A stretch of 35,379 bases of DNA from Oscillospiraceae bacterium (lineage in GTDB: Bacteria > Bacillota > Clostridia > Oscillospirales > UBA929): the NCBI GenBank assembly GCA_009782385.1, contig WRJE01000015.1:1-35379 (forward strand), in the 5' to 3' direction. Both the position numbers and the translations under genes were made by a program. Position 1 is the first letter of the stretch. Every line of letters begins with the position of its first letter. This document shows, one piece after another, positions 1 through 6,837 of the stretch. Under the pieces are notes generated by a model. That model ran no database searches and was not told where the DNA came from. It saw only the letters and a list, made by a program, of their open reading frames with translations.

Positions 1-416
1 ATGTTATGACGATGGTAAGCCGTATACCACGGCAAATCGTTGGTTTTGACGTTGCGCTCGATAAGTCACCTAGCCGTATCCAAGCTATTGTAGATAATGC
101 TCCCGAAGCAAAAAGCTATTGCACTGACGGTTATTTAGGATATGTAGATATTGTTTATCCGGGTGAGCATATCCGTAATGTTAGCAACAAGAATGATACT
201 TTTACTGTTGAGGGTGTCAATGCAGATTTGAGACATTACATCCCGATACTTGCGCGGCGAAGCCGATGTTTCCCGCGCAGTCTTGAAACACTAAAAGCAG
301 TCCTTGATGTTTTTGTTGATGCTTACAACAAGTTCGGCATAGCTAAAATGAAGTTCAGGCAAAACCGTAACCCCAATTCCCGCGAATTACCTTTCTCTGT
401 ACTGGATTTCCTTTAA
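1..416 (+). mobile_element. IS1-family transposase, C-terminal part (cut by window edge)
   Basis: This is the 3' end of a DDE transposase gene. The frame is already open at base 3, so the true start lies upstream of the window. The translation carries the second catalytic Asp in YCTDGYLGY. The catalytic Glu sits in the segment VEGVNADLR, followed by LARRSRCFPRS. This matches the IS1 InsB pattern of a Glu, then N-x-x-L-R, then LARK-x-x-CFSRS. The first catalytic Asp would be upstream and is not visible. Reading through to a normal C-terminal stop suggests this part is not decayed, but completeness cannot be judged. The element's right end should lie within the AT-rich bases after 416; I could not fix the terminal inverted repeat because the left end is missing. 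Confidence 0.8.
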
Positions 417-452
417 TCAACGCTTTTATCCACTCCCAAATTTATTTTTCGG

Positions 453-481
453 TTGCCGAAACCTTAAAAACTTGCTATAAT
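453..481 (+). promoter_or_regulatory. Candidate sigma-A promoter downstream of the IS
   Basis: TTGCCG (453-458) and a perfect TATAAT (476-481) are separated by 17 bases. The -35 overlaps a small hairpin (TTTCGG, loop TTG, CCGAAA). It lies about 100 bases before the HDOD gene and could serve that gene or be an outward promoter of the insertion sequence. Confidence 0.45.
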
Positions 482-525
482 AATAAAGCTGAGTTTGTCG
501 GTTGTCATTTTTTTGGCATTTACTC

Positions 526-554
526 TTGAAAACGCGAACGTAAACTGATATACT
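526..554 (+). promoter_or_regulatory. Candidate sigma-A promoter of the HDOD gene
   Basis: TTGAAA (526-531), a 17-base spacer and TATACT (549-554) precede the HDOD start codon by 26 bases. The spacing to the AGGAAGGTGA ribosome binding site and the ATG at 581 fits a short leader. This is the nearer of two promoter-like sites. Confidence 0.55.
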
Positions 555-580
555 GTAGTCAACAGGAAGGTGATTACGCT

Positions 581-1837
581 ATGGATTTGATGGTAGTTCC
601 AAAACCGATTTTTAACAAGTACAAAGATGTAATAGGGTACTATCTTGCTTATCAGGTTGGTAACGCCTTATCTAACGTGGGTATGTCAGCCCTTTTAGAA
701 CACAGCACCGATTCGCCGTTTTTTGAATTTATCAATGACATCGGCATTAAAACATTGACGGGCGGCAAAATGCTCTTTGTTCCTGTCACCAATGTCCTCT
801 TGGCAACAAGTATTGAACAGACGTGCGAGGTCGACCCGTCCTTGATTGTGCTTTTGCTGGGCGGAAAAATAGATTTGAACGAAGCTAACTTGCAAAGCGT
901 GGCGCGTTTGAAACAGCACGGATTTAAGATTGCGTTCCGTCACTATAAGGATATAAATGCCCTCAAACCGTTTTTGCCGCACATCGACTTTATTATTTGC
1001 GGAAACGAAACGGGAACTGTGATGTCCGCTATCGCGGAGGTTAGGGCGAGCAATTTCCCGATTAAAATCATCGCGTCGGAAGTGGACACAATAAGCATAT
1101 TTCAGCGAATCACATCCTTTGGCGTAGAGTTATGCAGGGGTGACTTTTACAGGGAGACGACAAAGGTCAGCGAGGACAATCCGGTATCACCGCTAAAAAT
1201 AAACTGCTTGCAGCTTATGAATCAAGTAAGCCAAGATGATTTCGACCTTGCGAAATTTTCAAAAACCGTTCAGAGAGACACATCGTTGGCGTTGCAGTTT
1301 CTAAGGATGGTTAACTCATCCCATGTACGCGCAAATAAGATTACCAGCCTGAAACACGCGGCGGCAATGCTCGGTCAAAATGAAATAAGAAAATGGGTCA
1401 CTACCGCCGCAACCACCACAATGGGACAGGAAACTCCGGGGGAAATTGTAAGACTTTCAATGTTGAGAGCAAAGTTTTGCGAAAATCTCGCGAAACATTT
1501 CGAGATGGCTATACATATGGACAATCTGTTTTTGATGGGTCTGTTTTCGGTATTAGATGTCATTCTTGACATGACTATGGAGAAAGCCCTGCACTTGGTA
1601 TCCGTGCCGGAGCAAATCGCGTTAGCGTTAATGGGCGGTGACAATGAGTTCAGTAAGGTCTACAGCTTCGCGCAAAGTTATGAGAATGCCGACTGGACGG
1701 ATGTATCCCGAATAGCTTTGATAGACGATATATCCATATCGGATATAGCCGCCGCTTACCACGATGCCCTTATGTGGTATGGCAAAATGATTAACATGAC
1801 AATGGACGAAGACGAGATTGACACTGATGTAACGTAG
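581..1837 (+). CDS. Degenerate-EAL / HDOD signalling protein (YuxH type)
   Basis: The 418-residue protein has the architecture of the EAL-HDOD family. Residues about 1-200 form an EAL-like barrel. The EAL signature itself is gone: the strand reads VLLLGGKIDL where E-x-L is expected, while ASEVDT and the late G-D-F-Y remnant remain. It is therefore very unlikely to hydrolyse cyclic-di-GMP. Residues about 205-400 are an HDOD domain (LQFLRMVNSSH, then AAAMLGQNEIRKWV, then FLMGLFSVLD), a non-catalytic HD relative used in signalling. The start is supported by AGGAAGGTGA seven bases upstream. The gene sits two genes before cheA/cheW, which fits a role in motility or surface-behaviour signalling, but the partner and output are unknown. 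Confidence 0.8.
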   Translation: MDLMVVPKPIFNKYKDVIGYYLAYQVGNALSNVGMSALLEHSTDSPFFEFINDIGIKTLTGGKMLFVPVTNVLLATSIEQTCEVDPSLIVLLLGGKIDLNEANLQSVARLKQHGFKIAFRHYKDINALKPFLPHIDFIICGNETGTVMSAIAEVRASNFPIKIIASEVDTISIFQRITSFGVELCRGDFYRETTKVSEDNPVSPLKINCLQLMNQVSQDDFDLAKFSKTVQRDTSLALQFLRMVNSSHVRANKITSLKHAAAMLGQNEIRKWVTTAATTTMGQETPGEIVRLSMLRAKFCENLAKHFEMAIHMDNLFLMGLFSVLDVILDMTMEKALHLVSVPEQIALALMGGDNEFSKVYSFAQSYENADWTDVSRIALIDDISISDIAAAYHDALMWYGKMINMTMDEDEIDTDVT

Positions 1838-1844
1838 AAAAGGA

Positions 1845-1882
1845 AAATGTTATTCACATGACGTTCTATGTGAATAACATTT
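1845..1882. repeat. Perfect 15-bp inverted repeat with 8-base loop
   Basis: Arms 1845-1859 and 1868-1882 are exactly complementary (core TGTTATTCACAT / ATGTGAATAACA) around GACGTTCT. It starts eight bases after the HDOD stop codon. There is no downstream T-run, so it is not a classical intrinsic terminator in the plus direction. It may act as a 3' stabilising stem or weak terminator, or be a DNA-binding site for the following gene pair. Confidence 0.7.
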
Positions 1883-1907
1883 GGACAGAGTAAAAGGAGA
1901 TTCCAAT

Positions 1908-2168
1908 ATGCCAACTATTTGTATGTTCAGAGGGATAAAAATCTTTATGAATTGGGACGAACACAATCCGCCCCACTTTCACGCGACATACGGTGGTCAA
2001 GAGGCCGCTATCCTTATCAACGAACTTGAAGTATTAACTGGTAGTATACCAAATAAACAACTTAAGATGCTTTTGGGCTGGGCGGCATTACATCAAGATG
2101 AACTCCTTGAAAACTGGACGCTTGCAGAGCAAATGAAAGAATTATTTGAAATAAATCCTTTAAGATAG
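1908..2168 (+). CDS. DUF4160 domain protein
   Basis: This 86-residue protein begins MPTICMFRGIKIFMNWDEHN, with PPHFHATYGG following; this is the diagnostic start of DUF4160. The ATG at 1908 is chosen over an upstream TTG because AAAAGGAGA lies seven bases before it. It is followed eight bases later by a DUF2442 gene. These two families are often found side by side and have been suggested to form a two-gene toxin-antitoxin-like module; no biochemical activity is assigned here. Base composition is more AT-rich than the core genes downstream, in keeping with a mobile small module next to an IS. Confidence 0.8.
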   Translation: MPTICMFRGIKIFMNWDEHNPPHFHATYGGQEAAILINELEVLTGSIPNKQLKMLLGWAALHQDELLENWTLAEQMKELFEINPLR

Positions 2169-2176
2169 GTGATATT

Positions 2177-2509
2177 ATGCAGATACCAAATGAAGTTGCA
2201 GAATATTTTCAAAATGGCAGACGCAAAATTATGTCGGTTTTTGCCAATGACAATTTTACGCTATCTCTTATCTTCGATAACAATGAAATGAGAATTTATG
2301 ATATGAAAGATAATCTCAATGGTGACGTGTTTAAGCCATTTAGAATATTATCAGAGTTCAAACGAGTATTTGTTGATGAGAATGGCGGTGTTGCGTGGGA
2401 CATAAATCCGACCATAGACAGTAATGTGGTGTGGAATAATAGAGTTGATTTGTGTCCTGATAGTTGTTATCTAAAAAGTTTTCCGGTTTATTTTCACAAC
2501 AATGTTTGA
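2177..2509 (+). CDS. DUF2442 domain protein, partner of DUF4160
   Basis: The 110-residue protein shows the DUF2442 pattern: a beta-rich core (LSLIFDNNEMRIYDMKD), then FKRVFVDENGGVAWD and a C-terminal LCPDSCYLKS. The family normally reads F..V.....G.I.W......L.P..LY. The gene follows the DUF4160 gene with an 8-base gap, and TAGGTGAT serves as ribosome binding site, so the pair is almost certainly co-transcribed. Its stop codon overlaps the -35 box of the cheA promoter. Function is unknown; the pair is a candidate toxin-antitoxin or stress module. Confidence 0.75.
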   Translation: MQIPNEVAEYFQNGRRKIMSVFANDNFTLSLIFDNNEMRIYDMKDNLNGDVFKPFRILSEFKRVFVDENGGVAWDINPTIDSNVVWNNRVDLCPDSCYLKSFPVYFHNNV

Positions 2510-2534
2510 CATCGGGATAATTTTTATATATAAT
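2506..2534 (+). promoter_or_regulatory. Consensus sigma-A promoter for cheA-cheW
   Basis: TTGACA (2506-2511), a 17-base spacer and TATAAT (2529-2534) match the consensus at every position. The -35 overlaps the last bases of the DUF2442 gene. The cheA ATG at 2578 lies 43 bases downstream with GAGGTG as ribosome binding site. It indicates vegetative expression, not sigma-D control. Confidence 0.85.
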
Positions 2535-2577
2535 AAGATGAGTACCCGGAAACCCATCGGTAATCGAGGTGTGTTAC

Positions 2578-4821
2578 ATGAGCAATGATCCAATGCTGGA
2601 GATGTTTATCTTTGAAAATATGCAGCTTACGGAACGGCTGGAGGAAGTCCTTATAGAAGGGGACCAGCTGGGGATACTCAACGAGGAGCATATAAACGAA
2701 ATTTTCCGTATAATGCACACCATCAAGGGCAGTGCCGCCATGATGGAGTACGATAATATCGCAACGGTCGGACATAACGTTGAGGATATGTTCTACTTCA
2801 TTCGTGAAAATGAGGGCGTTAACCCCGACTGGAAGGTTATTGTTGATTTATGTCTTGAATCCGCCGACTTTTTCAAGCAGGAAGTCGCTAAAATTCAAGC
2901 GAACCAACAGGCCGACGGCGATGATACGGTGCTGATAGAAAAAATCAAGAAGTATATGGATATCCTCACCGGAAAAACACCGCCGGAGGCATCCGCCGAT
3001 GACGGCGGTGATGAGGGCGATACATCCGCCGATGTCGGCGATGAGTTCAGCGGCAGAGGTCTTGATTTGCTGCCGGGAGAACAATGCTTCCTTGTCCATG
3101 TGTTTTTCGAGACCGGATGTAAGATGGAAAACATCCGCGCCTATCAAATCACCAATACGCTTTTGGATTTGTCGAGCCACATCGAAACGGTGCCGGCTGA
3201 ACTGCTCGAGGATTGCAGTGACGAAATAATCGCTAACGGCGTTAAGATGTTCATTTGCACAAAAGAGCCTTTTGACATTATTAACAGCATTGTCAGCGAT
3301 GTATTGTTTGTAGAAAGATTTGAAATCAAGGTAATGGACAGCGGCGCGGCAGCCGTGCCAACGCCTGTTGAACAGCCGGAGGAAGCCGTTGTTGCGGAAG
3401 CTCCCGTTGAAATTCCCGTTGAAGCTCCCGTGGAGCCGCAAGAACCCCCGAAAACCAAAGGCAAAAAGAAGAAAGCTAAAGAAGAGCCTGAGACACCCGC
3501 AGAACCCGCTAAACCTGTTGCTCCGACCGTTACCGCCGCTCCCGTTACTCCCTCTGCCCCCGCGAAAGAGGTCGCGCCTGCCTCCGCCGCCCCTGCTCAA
3601 GCACCTGCCGCTCCTGCGGCGGCGCAGGCAGCGGCAGTTCCCGCCGAGGTTAAGCAAAGTTTCATAAGCGTCAATGTCGATAAGTTGGACAAACTTATGG
3701 ACTTGGCGGGCGAACTGGTAATTTCGGTCGCGATGGTTATTAACAACCCCGATCTTGCGGGACTTAATTTGGAGCAGTTTGAAAAAGCCGCCGCCATGCT
3801 CTCAAAAAACACCGGGGATTTGCAGGATATTATACAGTCGGTAAGAATGATACCCATATCGAGTACGTTCCATAAAATGCACCGCATTGTGCGCGATGTA
3901 TCCAGAAAGTTAAATAAAGATGTTGAGTTTACGATTCTCGGCGAGGAGACCGAGGTTGACAAGAACCTTATTGATAACCTCTCCGATCCTCTCATGCACA
4001 TTGTCAGAAACGCCATGGATCACGGCATCGAGCCGGATTCCGATGAGCGCGAGCGCAACGGCAAGCCGCGAGTTGGCAGCATTATACTTGAGGCGCGAAA
4101 CTCCGGAAGTGACGTTATTATTACCTGTACCGATGACGGGCGCGGCATAAACCGTGATAAAGTGCTTGCGAAGGCAATCGCGCAGGGTATGCTCACCAAA
4201 CCCGAGAGTGAGTATACCGACAAGGAAATTTACAACTTTGTCATGGCACCCGGTTTTTCAACTAACGATACAGTCACGGAATTGTCCGGGCGCGGTGTCG
4301 GCATGGACGTTGCAAAGAGGAATATCGAAAAAATCGGCGGTTCGATAGCGGTTGACTCCACACCCGGTCACGGTACGGTCAACACAATCCGCATACCGCT
4401 GACCTTGGCTATTCTGGCGGGTATTGAGATTAAAGTCGGCTCGAATATCTATATCGTACCGACGCTTAATATCAGAGAATCGTTCAAGCCGCAGGCCGAC
4501 CAGATAGTAGTTGACCCGGACGGCAATGAAATGATTCTGTTCAGGGGCGAATGTTATCCTATTGTCAGGCTTCACAGCCTGTTCTCGGTACACTCCGATG
4601 TGACGACATTCCAAGACGGCATTATGATAATGATAGAGGACGAGGGCATGATGACCGGGTTGTTCGCCGATATGCTTATCGGGGAGCAGCAGGTAGTTCT
4701 GAAGCCCATACCTCAGTTTATCACAGAGAGAATCGGGCAGATACGCGGAATATCCGGCTGTACGATTCTCGGCAACGGCAATATAAGTCTGATAATCGAT
4801 GTCAAAAGTCTTACGCAGTAG
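2578..4821 (+). CDS. cheA: Chemotaxis histidine kinase CheA
   Basis: CheA autophosphorylates on a histidine and passes phosphate to CheY/CheB response regulators in the receptor array. The 747-residue protein has all the expected modules. The Hpt domain carries the phosphorylated His at residue 47 (MHTIKGSA). A middle domain spans about 160-260. A long Pro/Ala/Glu/Lys-rich linker follows (about 265-360). Next come the dimerisation helices (DKLDKLMDLAGELV) and the ATPase domain with N-box HIVRNAMDHGIE (from about 474), G1 DDGRGI and G2 GRGVGMDVAKRNIEKIGG. A CheW-like C-terminal domain closes it. The start at 2578 is supported by GAGGTG at proper spacing; a GTG three codons upstream lacks one. 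cheW follows after 15 bases. No receptor, cheY or cheB gene is in the window. Confidence 0.97.
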   Translation: MSNDPMLEMFIFENMQLTERLEEVLIEGDQLGILNEEHINEIFRIMHTIKGSAAMMEYDNIATVGHNVEDMFYFIRENEGVNPDWKVIVDLCLESADFFKQEVAKIQANQQADGDDTVLIEKIKKYMDILTGKTPPEASADDGGDEGDTSADVGDEFSGRGLDLLPGEQCFLVHVFFETGCKMENIRAYQITNTLLDLSSHIETVPAELLEDCSDEIIANGVKMFICTKEPFDIINSIVSDVLFVERFEIKVMDSGAAAVPTPVEQPEEAVVAEAPVEIPVEAPVEPQEPPKTKGKKKKAKEEPETPAEPAKPVAPTVTAAPVTPSAPAKEVAPASAAPAQAPAAPAAAQAAAVPAEVKQSFISVNVDKLDKLMDLAGELVISVAMVINNPDLAGLNLEQFEKAAAMLSKNTGDLQDIIQSVRMIPISSTFHKMHRIVRDVSRKLNKDVEFTILGEETEVDKNLIDNLSDPLMHIVRNAMDHGIEPDSDERERNGKPRVGSIILEARNSGSDVIITCTDDGRGINRDKVLAKAIAQGMLTKPESEYTDKEIYNFVMAPGFSTNDTVTELSGRGVGMDVAKRNIEKIGGSIAVDSTPGHGTVNTIRIPLTLAILAGIEIKVGSNIYIVPTLNIRESFKPQADQIVVDPDGNEMILFRGECYPIVRLHSLFSVHSDVTTFQDGIMIMIEDEGMMTGLFADMLIGEQQVVLKPIPQFITERIGQIRGISGCTILGNGNISLIIDVKSLTQ

Positions 4822-4836
4822 GAAGGGGCTGATTAA

Positions 4837-5295
4837 ATGGACGAGATGGAAATCCAAGTAAATAATAAGAATGTTGTGACGCAGTACCTGACCTTTGCGA
4901 TAAAGGAAGAGGATTACGGGCTTGAAATAGCTGTCGTGACCGAGATAATCCGCGTTCAAACTATTACCCAAGTCCCCGAACTCCCTGATTATATCAAGGG
5001 GATAATCAATTTGCGCGGGCGCATAATTCCCGTCATGGATGTGCGCGTCAGATTCAGCATAGAGCCGCAGGAATACGATGACAGGACTTGTATCATAGTC
5101 GTTGACGTGCAAGGCACAAATATCGGCATGATAGTGGATACTGTGCGCGGTGTTGTGGATATAGCTGATGAAGATGTCACCGACCCGTCAAGCCACCGCT
5201 CCGGCTATGAGAACAGATATATCAGCGGTATCGGCAAAACCCCGAGCGGCGTAAAACTGCTGCTGAACCTCGACAAAGTCGTTTCGGATTACTAG
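4837..5295 (+). CDS. cheW: Chemotaxis coupling protein CheW
   Basis: CheW links chemoreceptors to CheA. The 152-residue sequence shows the family core: QYLTFAIKEEDYGLEIAVV, then the hallmark PDYIKGIINLRGRIIPVMDV, then VDTVRGVVDI near residue 105-115. Length is normal. The ATG at 4837 has GGAAGGGGC upstream and lies 15 bases after the cheA stop, so the two are co-transcribed from the promoter at 2506-2534. The stop codon is directly followed by a second TAG that forms the edge of a TAGGGG-type palindromic repeat. Confidence 0.95.
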   Translation: MDEMEIQVNNKNVVTQYLTFAIKEEDYGLEIAVVTEIIRVQTITQVPELPDYIKGIINLRGRIIPVMDVRVRFSIEPQEYDDRTCIIVVDVQGTNIGMIVDTVRGVVDIADEDVTDPSSHRSGYENRYISGIGKTPSGVKLLLNLDKVVSDY

Positions 5296-5442
5296 TAGGG
5301 GTCGATGCCCACATCGACCCGTATTTTGACACATCGTCCCGCCAAAAATCTAATCTGCAGTCCAACGGCGCGTCCTTCCGGACGCGCCGCTTCAGACTGT
5401 CGATAAACCCCATTATGGCGGGCGGGATGACTCCGTCCCTAC
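5296..5442. repeat. Composite palindromic intergenic repeat bounded by TAGGGG / CCCTAC
   Basis: The cheW-to-regulator gap opens with a perfect hairpin (arms 5299-5307 and 5312-5320, GGGTCGATG / CATCGACCC). In its middle is a second 10-bp stem (5366-5375 and 5380-5389), and it closes with GTCCCTAC at 5435-5442. The outer edges are therefore inverted copies of a GTAGGG motif that recurs at 7769-7774, 27108-27113 and 33832-33918. The element resembles a REP/MITE-like dispersed repeat and probably also ends cheAW transcription. Confidence 0.6.
5366..5393 (+). terminator. Strong hairpin, probable cheAW transcription terminator
   Basis: A 10-bp perfect GC-rich stem (CGGCGCGTCC / GGACGCGCCG) with loop TTCC is followed by CTTC rather than a long T-run. 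A near-identical design (same CGGCGC base, 4-base loop, CTTT after) ends the hydrolase gene at 6797-6824, which argues that both act as terminators. Confidence 0.5.
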
Positions 5443-5478
5443 TTTTTATTGCCTTTATAAATATTTTTGAAATTTCTA

Positions 5479-5507
5479 TTGACTTATATTATCATCTATG
5501 ATAATAT
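5479..5507 (+). promoter_or_regulatory. Promoter with overlapping palindromic operator
   Basis: TTGACT (5479-5484) and TAATAT (5502-5507) are spaced by 17 bases. Between them lies a perfect palindrome, arms ATATTATCAT (5486-5495) and ATGATAATAT (5498-5507), which overlaps the -10. A further half-site GATAATAT occurs at 5518-5525. The position is right for repression of the next gene by its own product, a winged-helix regulator. Confidence 0.6.
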
Positions 5508-5547
5508 TATTATAAACGATAATATATTAGAAAGAGGTGATTATTCT

Positions 5548-6078
5548 ATGGAGAACTTTTTGTCCTATCTAAGCGATCCGTTAAACGCGAAGCTAATCCT
5601 TGAAATCAAGGAGCTTGAACAAGCGACAGCCTCACAGTTGTTGGAGAGATTCAGCGATATTCCGCAGGCAACGCTGTACCGCCGTTTGCAAAAAATGCTT
5701 TGTGACGATGTTCTGAAAATTGTAGAAGAACGTCAAATTCGAGGAACGGTGGAAAAGGTCTACGCGCTCAACTATGACCTTGACGCAGAATGGAAAAACA
5801 TGGGCGAAACGAATGACAGCAAGACTTATATGCAATTTGTGACGTATCATACGCTGGGAATATTGCGGGAATTTATGGAGTATACGGCAAAAAAAGACAT
5901 TAACATCGGGGGTGATGCAACGGGACTTTTTATCGCGCCTGTATACGCGACAAATGAGGAGTTGACAACAACACTTAACAGGGTTGTCGAAATACTTACC
6001 GAGCTTAAAGACAATAAGCCGGATGGTGAGCGCAGACTTCGCAATGTCTGTATTACAATAACCCCGCCTAAAAATTAA
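5548..6078 (+). CDS. ArsR-like winged-helix transcriptional regulator
   Basis: The 176-residue protein opens with a winged helix-turn-helix of the HTH_20/ArsR-like type: LSDPLNAKLILEI, then TASQLLERFSDIPQATLYRRL as recognition region, and the wing VEERQIRGTVEKVYAL. The C-terminal 100 residues are helical and carry no recognised ligand-binding motif. The start at 5548 is preferred because AAAGAGGTGA lies just upstream; the frame is open further 5' but those codons fall inside the promoter/operator. A perfect palindrome overlaps the -10 box, pointing to autoregulation. The anchored isochorismatase-like hydrolase follows 13 bases downstream, so the pair is one operon and the hydrolase is the likely regulated output. 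Confidence 0.8.
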   Translation: MENFLSYLSDPLNAKLILEIKELEQATASQLLERFSDIPQATLYRRLQKMLCDDVLKIVEERQIRGTVEKVYALNYDLDAEWKNMGETNDSKTYMQFVTYHTLGILREFMEYTAKKDINIGGDATGLFIAPVYATNEELTTTLNRVVEILTELKDNKPDGERRLRNVCITITPPKN

Positions 6079-6091
6079 GGAGAGATTCATT

Positions 6092-6781
6092 ATGGAAAAA
6101 ATAAAAGTTCGGAAAGGGAAGAATAAACGTATGATTATTCTGTTTTCTATTATCGGCATTGTTATAGTTTTAGCAGCCGCTGTTTTACTGACACTCCAAC
6201 ACACTAACACCCCAACTAAAGGCGCACCCATCGCCCGGTATTCCAACCCGAAATCCGCGCTGTTGGTTCTTGACTTACAGAACGATGTAATCGGTATCTA
6301 TGGTGATACTTCAACATTTGTTGAGAACGTGAACCAAGCTGTCGCGCTTGCCGAGGAAAGCGGCATGGAAATCCTGTACATCAAAAATATAGCCGGAAAA
6401 AATCCGATTATACAGTTTTTATATATGGGCAAATTAAGGGACGGCACTAAAGGGGCGGAATTGGACAGCCGCTTGCGAATCGCTAATGGAAATGTGTTCA
6501 AAAAGTACATTGGCGACAGTTTCTCCTCAAAGGAATTTGAGCGAACACTAATCTCAAAACAAGTGGATACCCTTTATATAGTCGGCGCGGACGCGGCAGG
6601 TTGTGTATACCGTACCGCGCAAGGCGGATTGAACCGAAAATATAATGTCAACGTCATTACGGACGCTGTAATTACAAGAGACAACAAAACCATGAAGCAA
6701 ATGTTGGAGAAATACACTGCCGAAGGCATTGAGACTACAAATTTATCGGGGTTTCAAAAACTGACGCAAACAGCGCACTAG
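6092..6781 (+). CDS. Membrane-anchored isochorismatase-family cysteine hydrolase
   Basis: The 229-residue protein starts with a basic stretch and one membrane helix (about residues 14-35, IILFSIIGIVIVLAAAVLL). The rest is an isochorismatase-like alpha/beta domain with the catalytic triad of the family: Asp61 in LVLDLQND, Lys137 or 138 in VFKKYIGDSF, and Cys171 in GADAAGCVYRTA. Family members hydrolyse amides, imides or the vinyl ether of isochorismate; the substrate here cannot be told. The N-terminal anchor is unusual because relatives are normally cytosolic. By the positive-inside rule the basic N-terminus stays inside, so the catalytic domain should face the outside. RBS GGAGAG is well placed. 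It is co-transcribed with the upstream regulator and ends before a strong terminator. Confidence 0.8.
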   Translation: MEKIKVRKGKNKRMIILFSIIGIVIVLAAAVLLTLQHTNTPTKGAPIARYSNPKSALLVLDLQNDVIGIYGDTSTFVENVNQAVALAEESGMEILYIKNIAGKNPIIQFLYMGKLRDGTKGAELDSRLRIANGNVFKKYIGDSFSSKEFERTLISKQVDTLYIVGADAAGCVYRTAQGGLNRKYNVNVITDAVITRDNKTMKQMLEKYTAEGIETTNLSGFQKLTQTAH

Positions 6782-6796
6782 CATACTAAAACCCAA

Positions 6797-6824
6797 CGGC
6801 GCACTCTTTCGAGTGCGCCGCTTT
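6797..6824 (+). terminator. Intrinsic terminator between convergent genes
   Basis: A 10-bp perfect stem (CGGCGCACTC / GAGTGCGCCG, loop TTTC) is followed by CTTTGTTA on the plus strand and by GTTGGGTTTTA on the minus strand. It lies 16 bases after the hydrolase stop and 14 bases from the end of the convergent M23 gene, so it probably serves both directions. Confidence 0.7.
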
Positions 6825-6837
6825 GTTATAGAAATTC

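Noticed and set aside
2848-3657. 269-codon minus-strand frame inside cheA
   Set aside because: It lies opposite the Pro/Ala-rich linker of CheA and gives a low-complexity Gly/Arg-rich product; a shadow of biased composition.
4258-5112. 284-codon minus-strand frame across cheA and cheW
   Set aside because: It spans two well-conserved genes on the other strand and has no domain or ribosome site.
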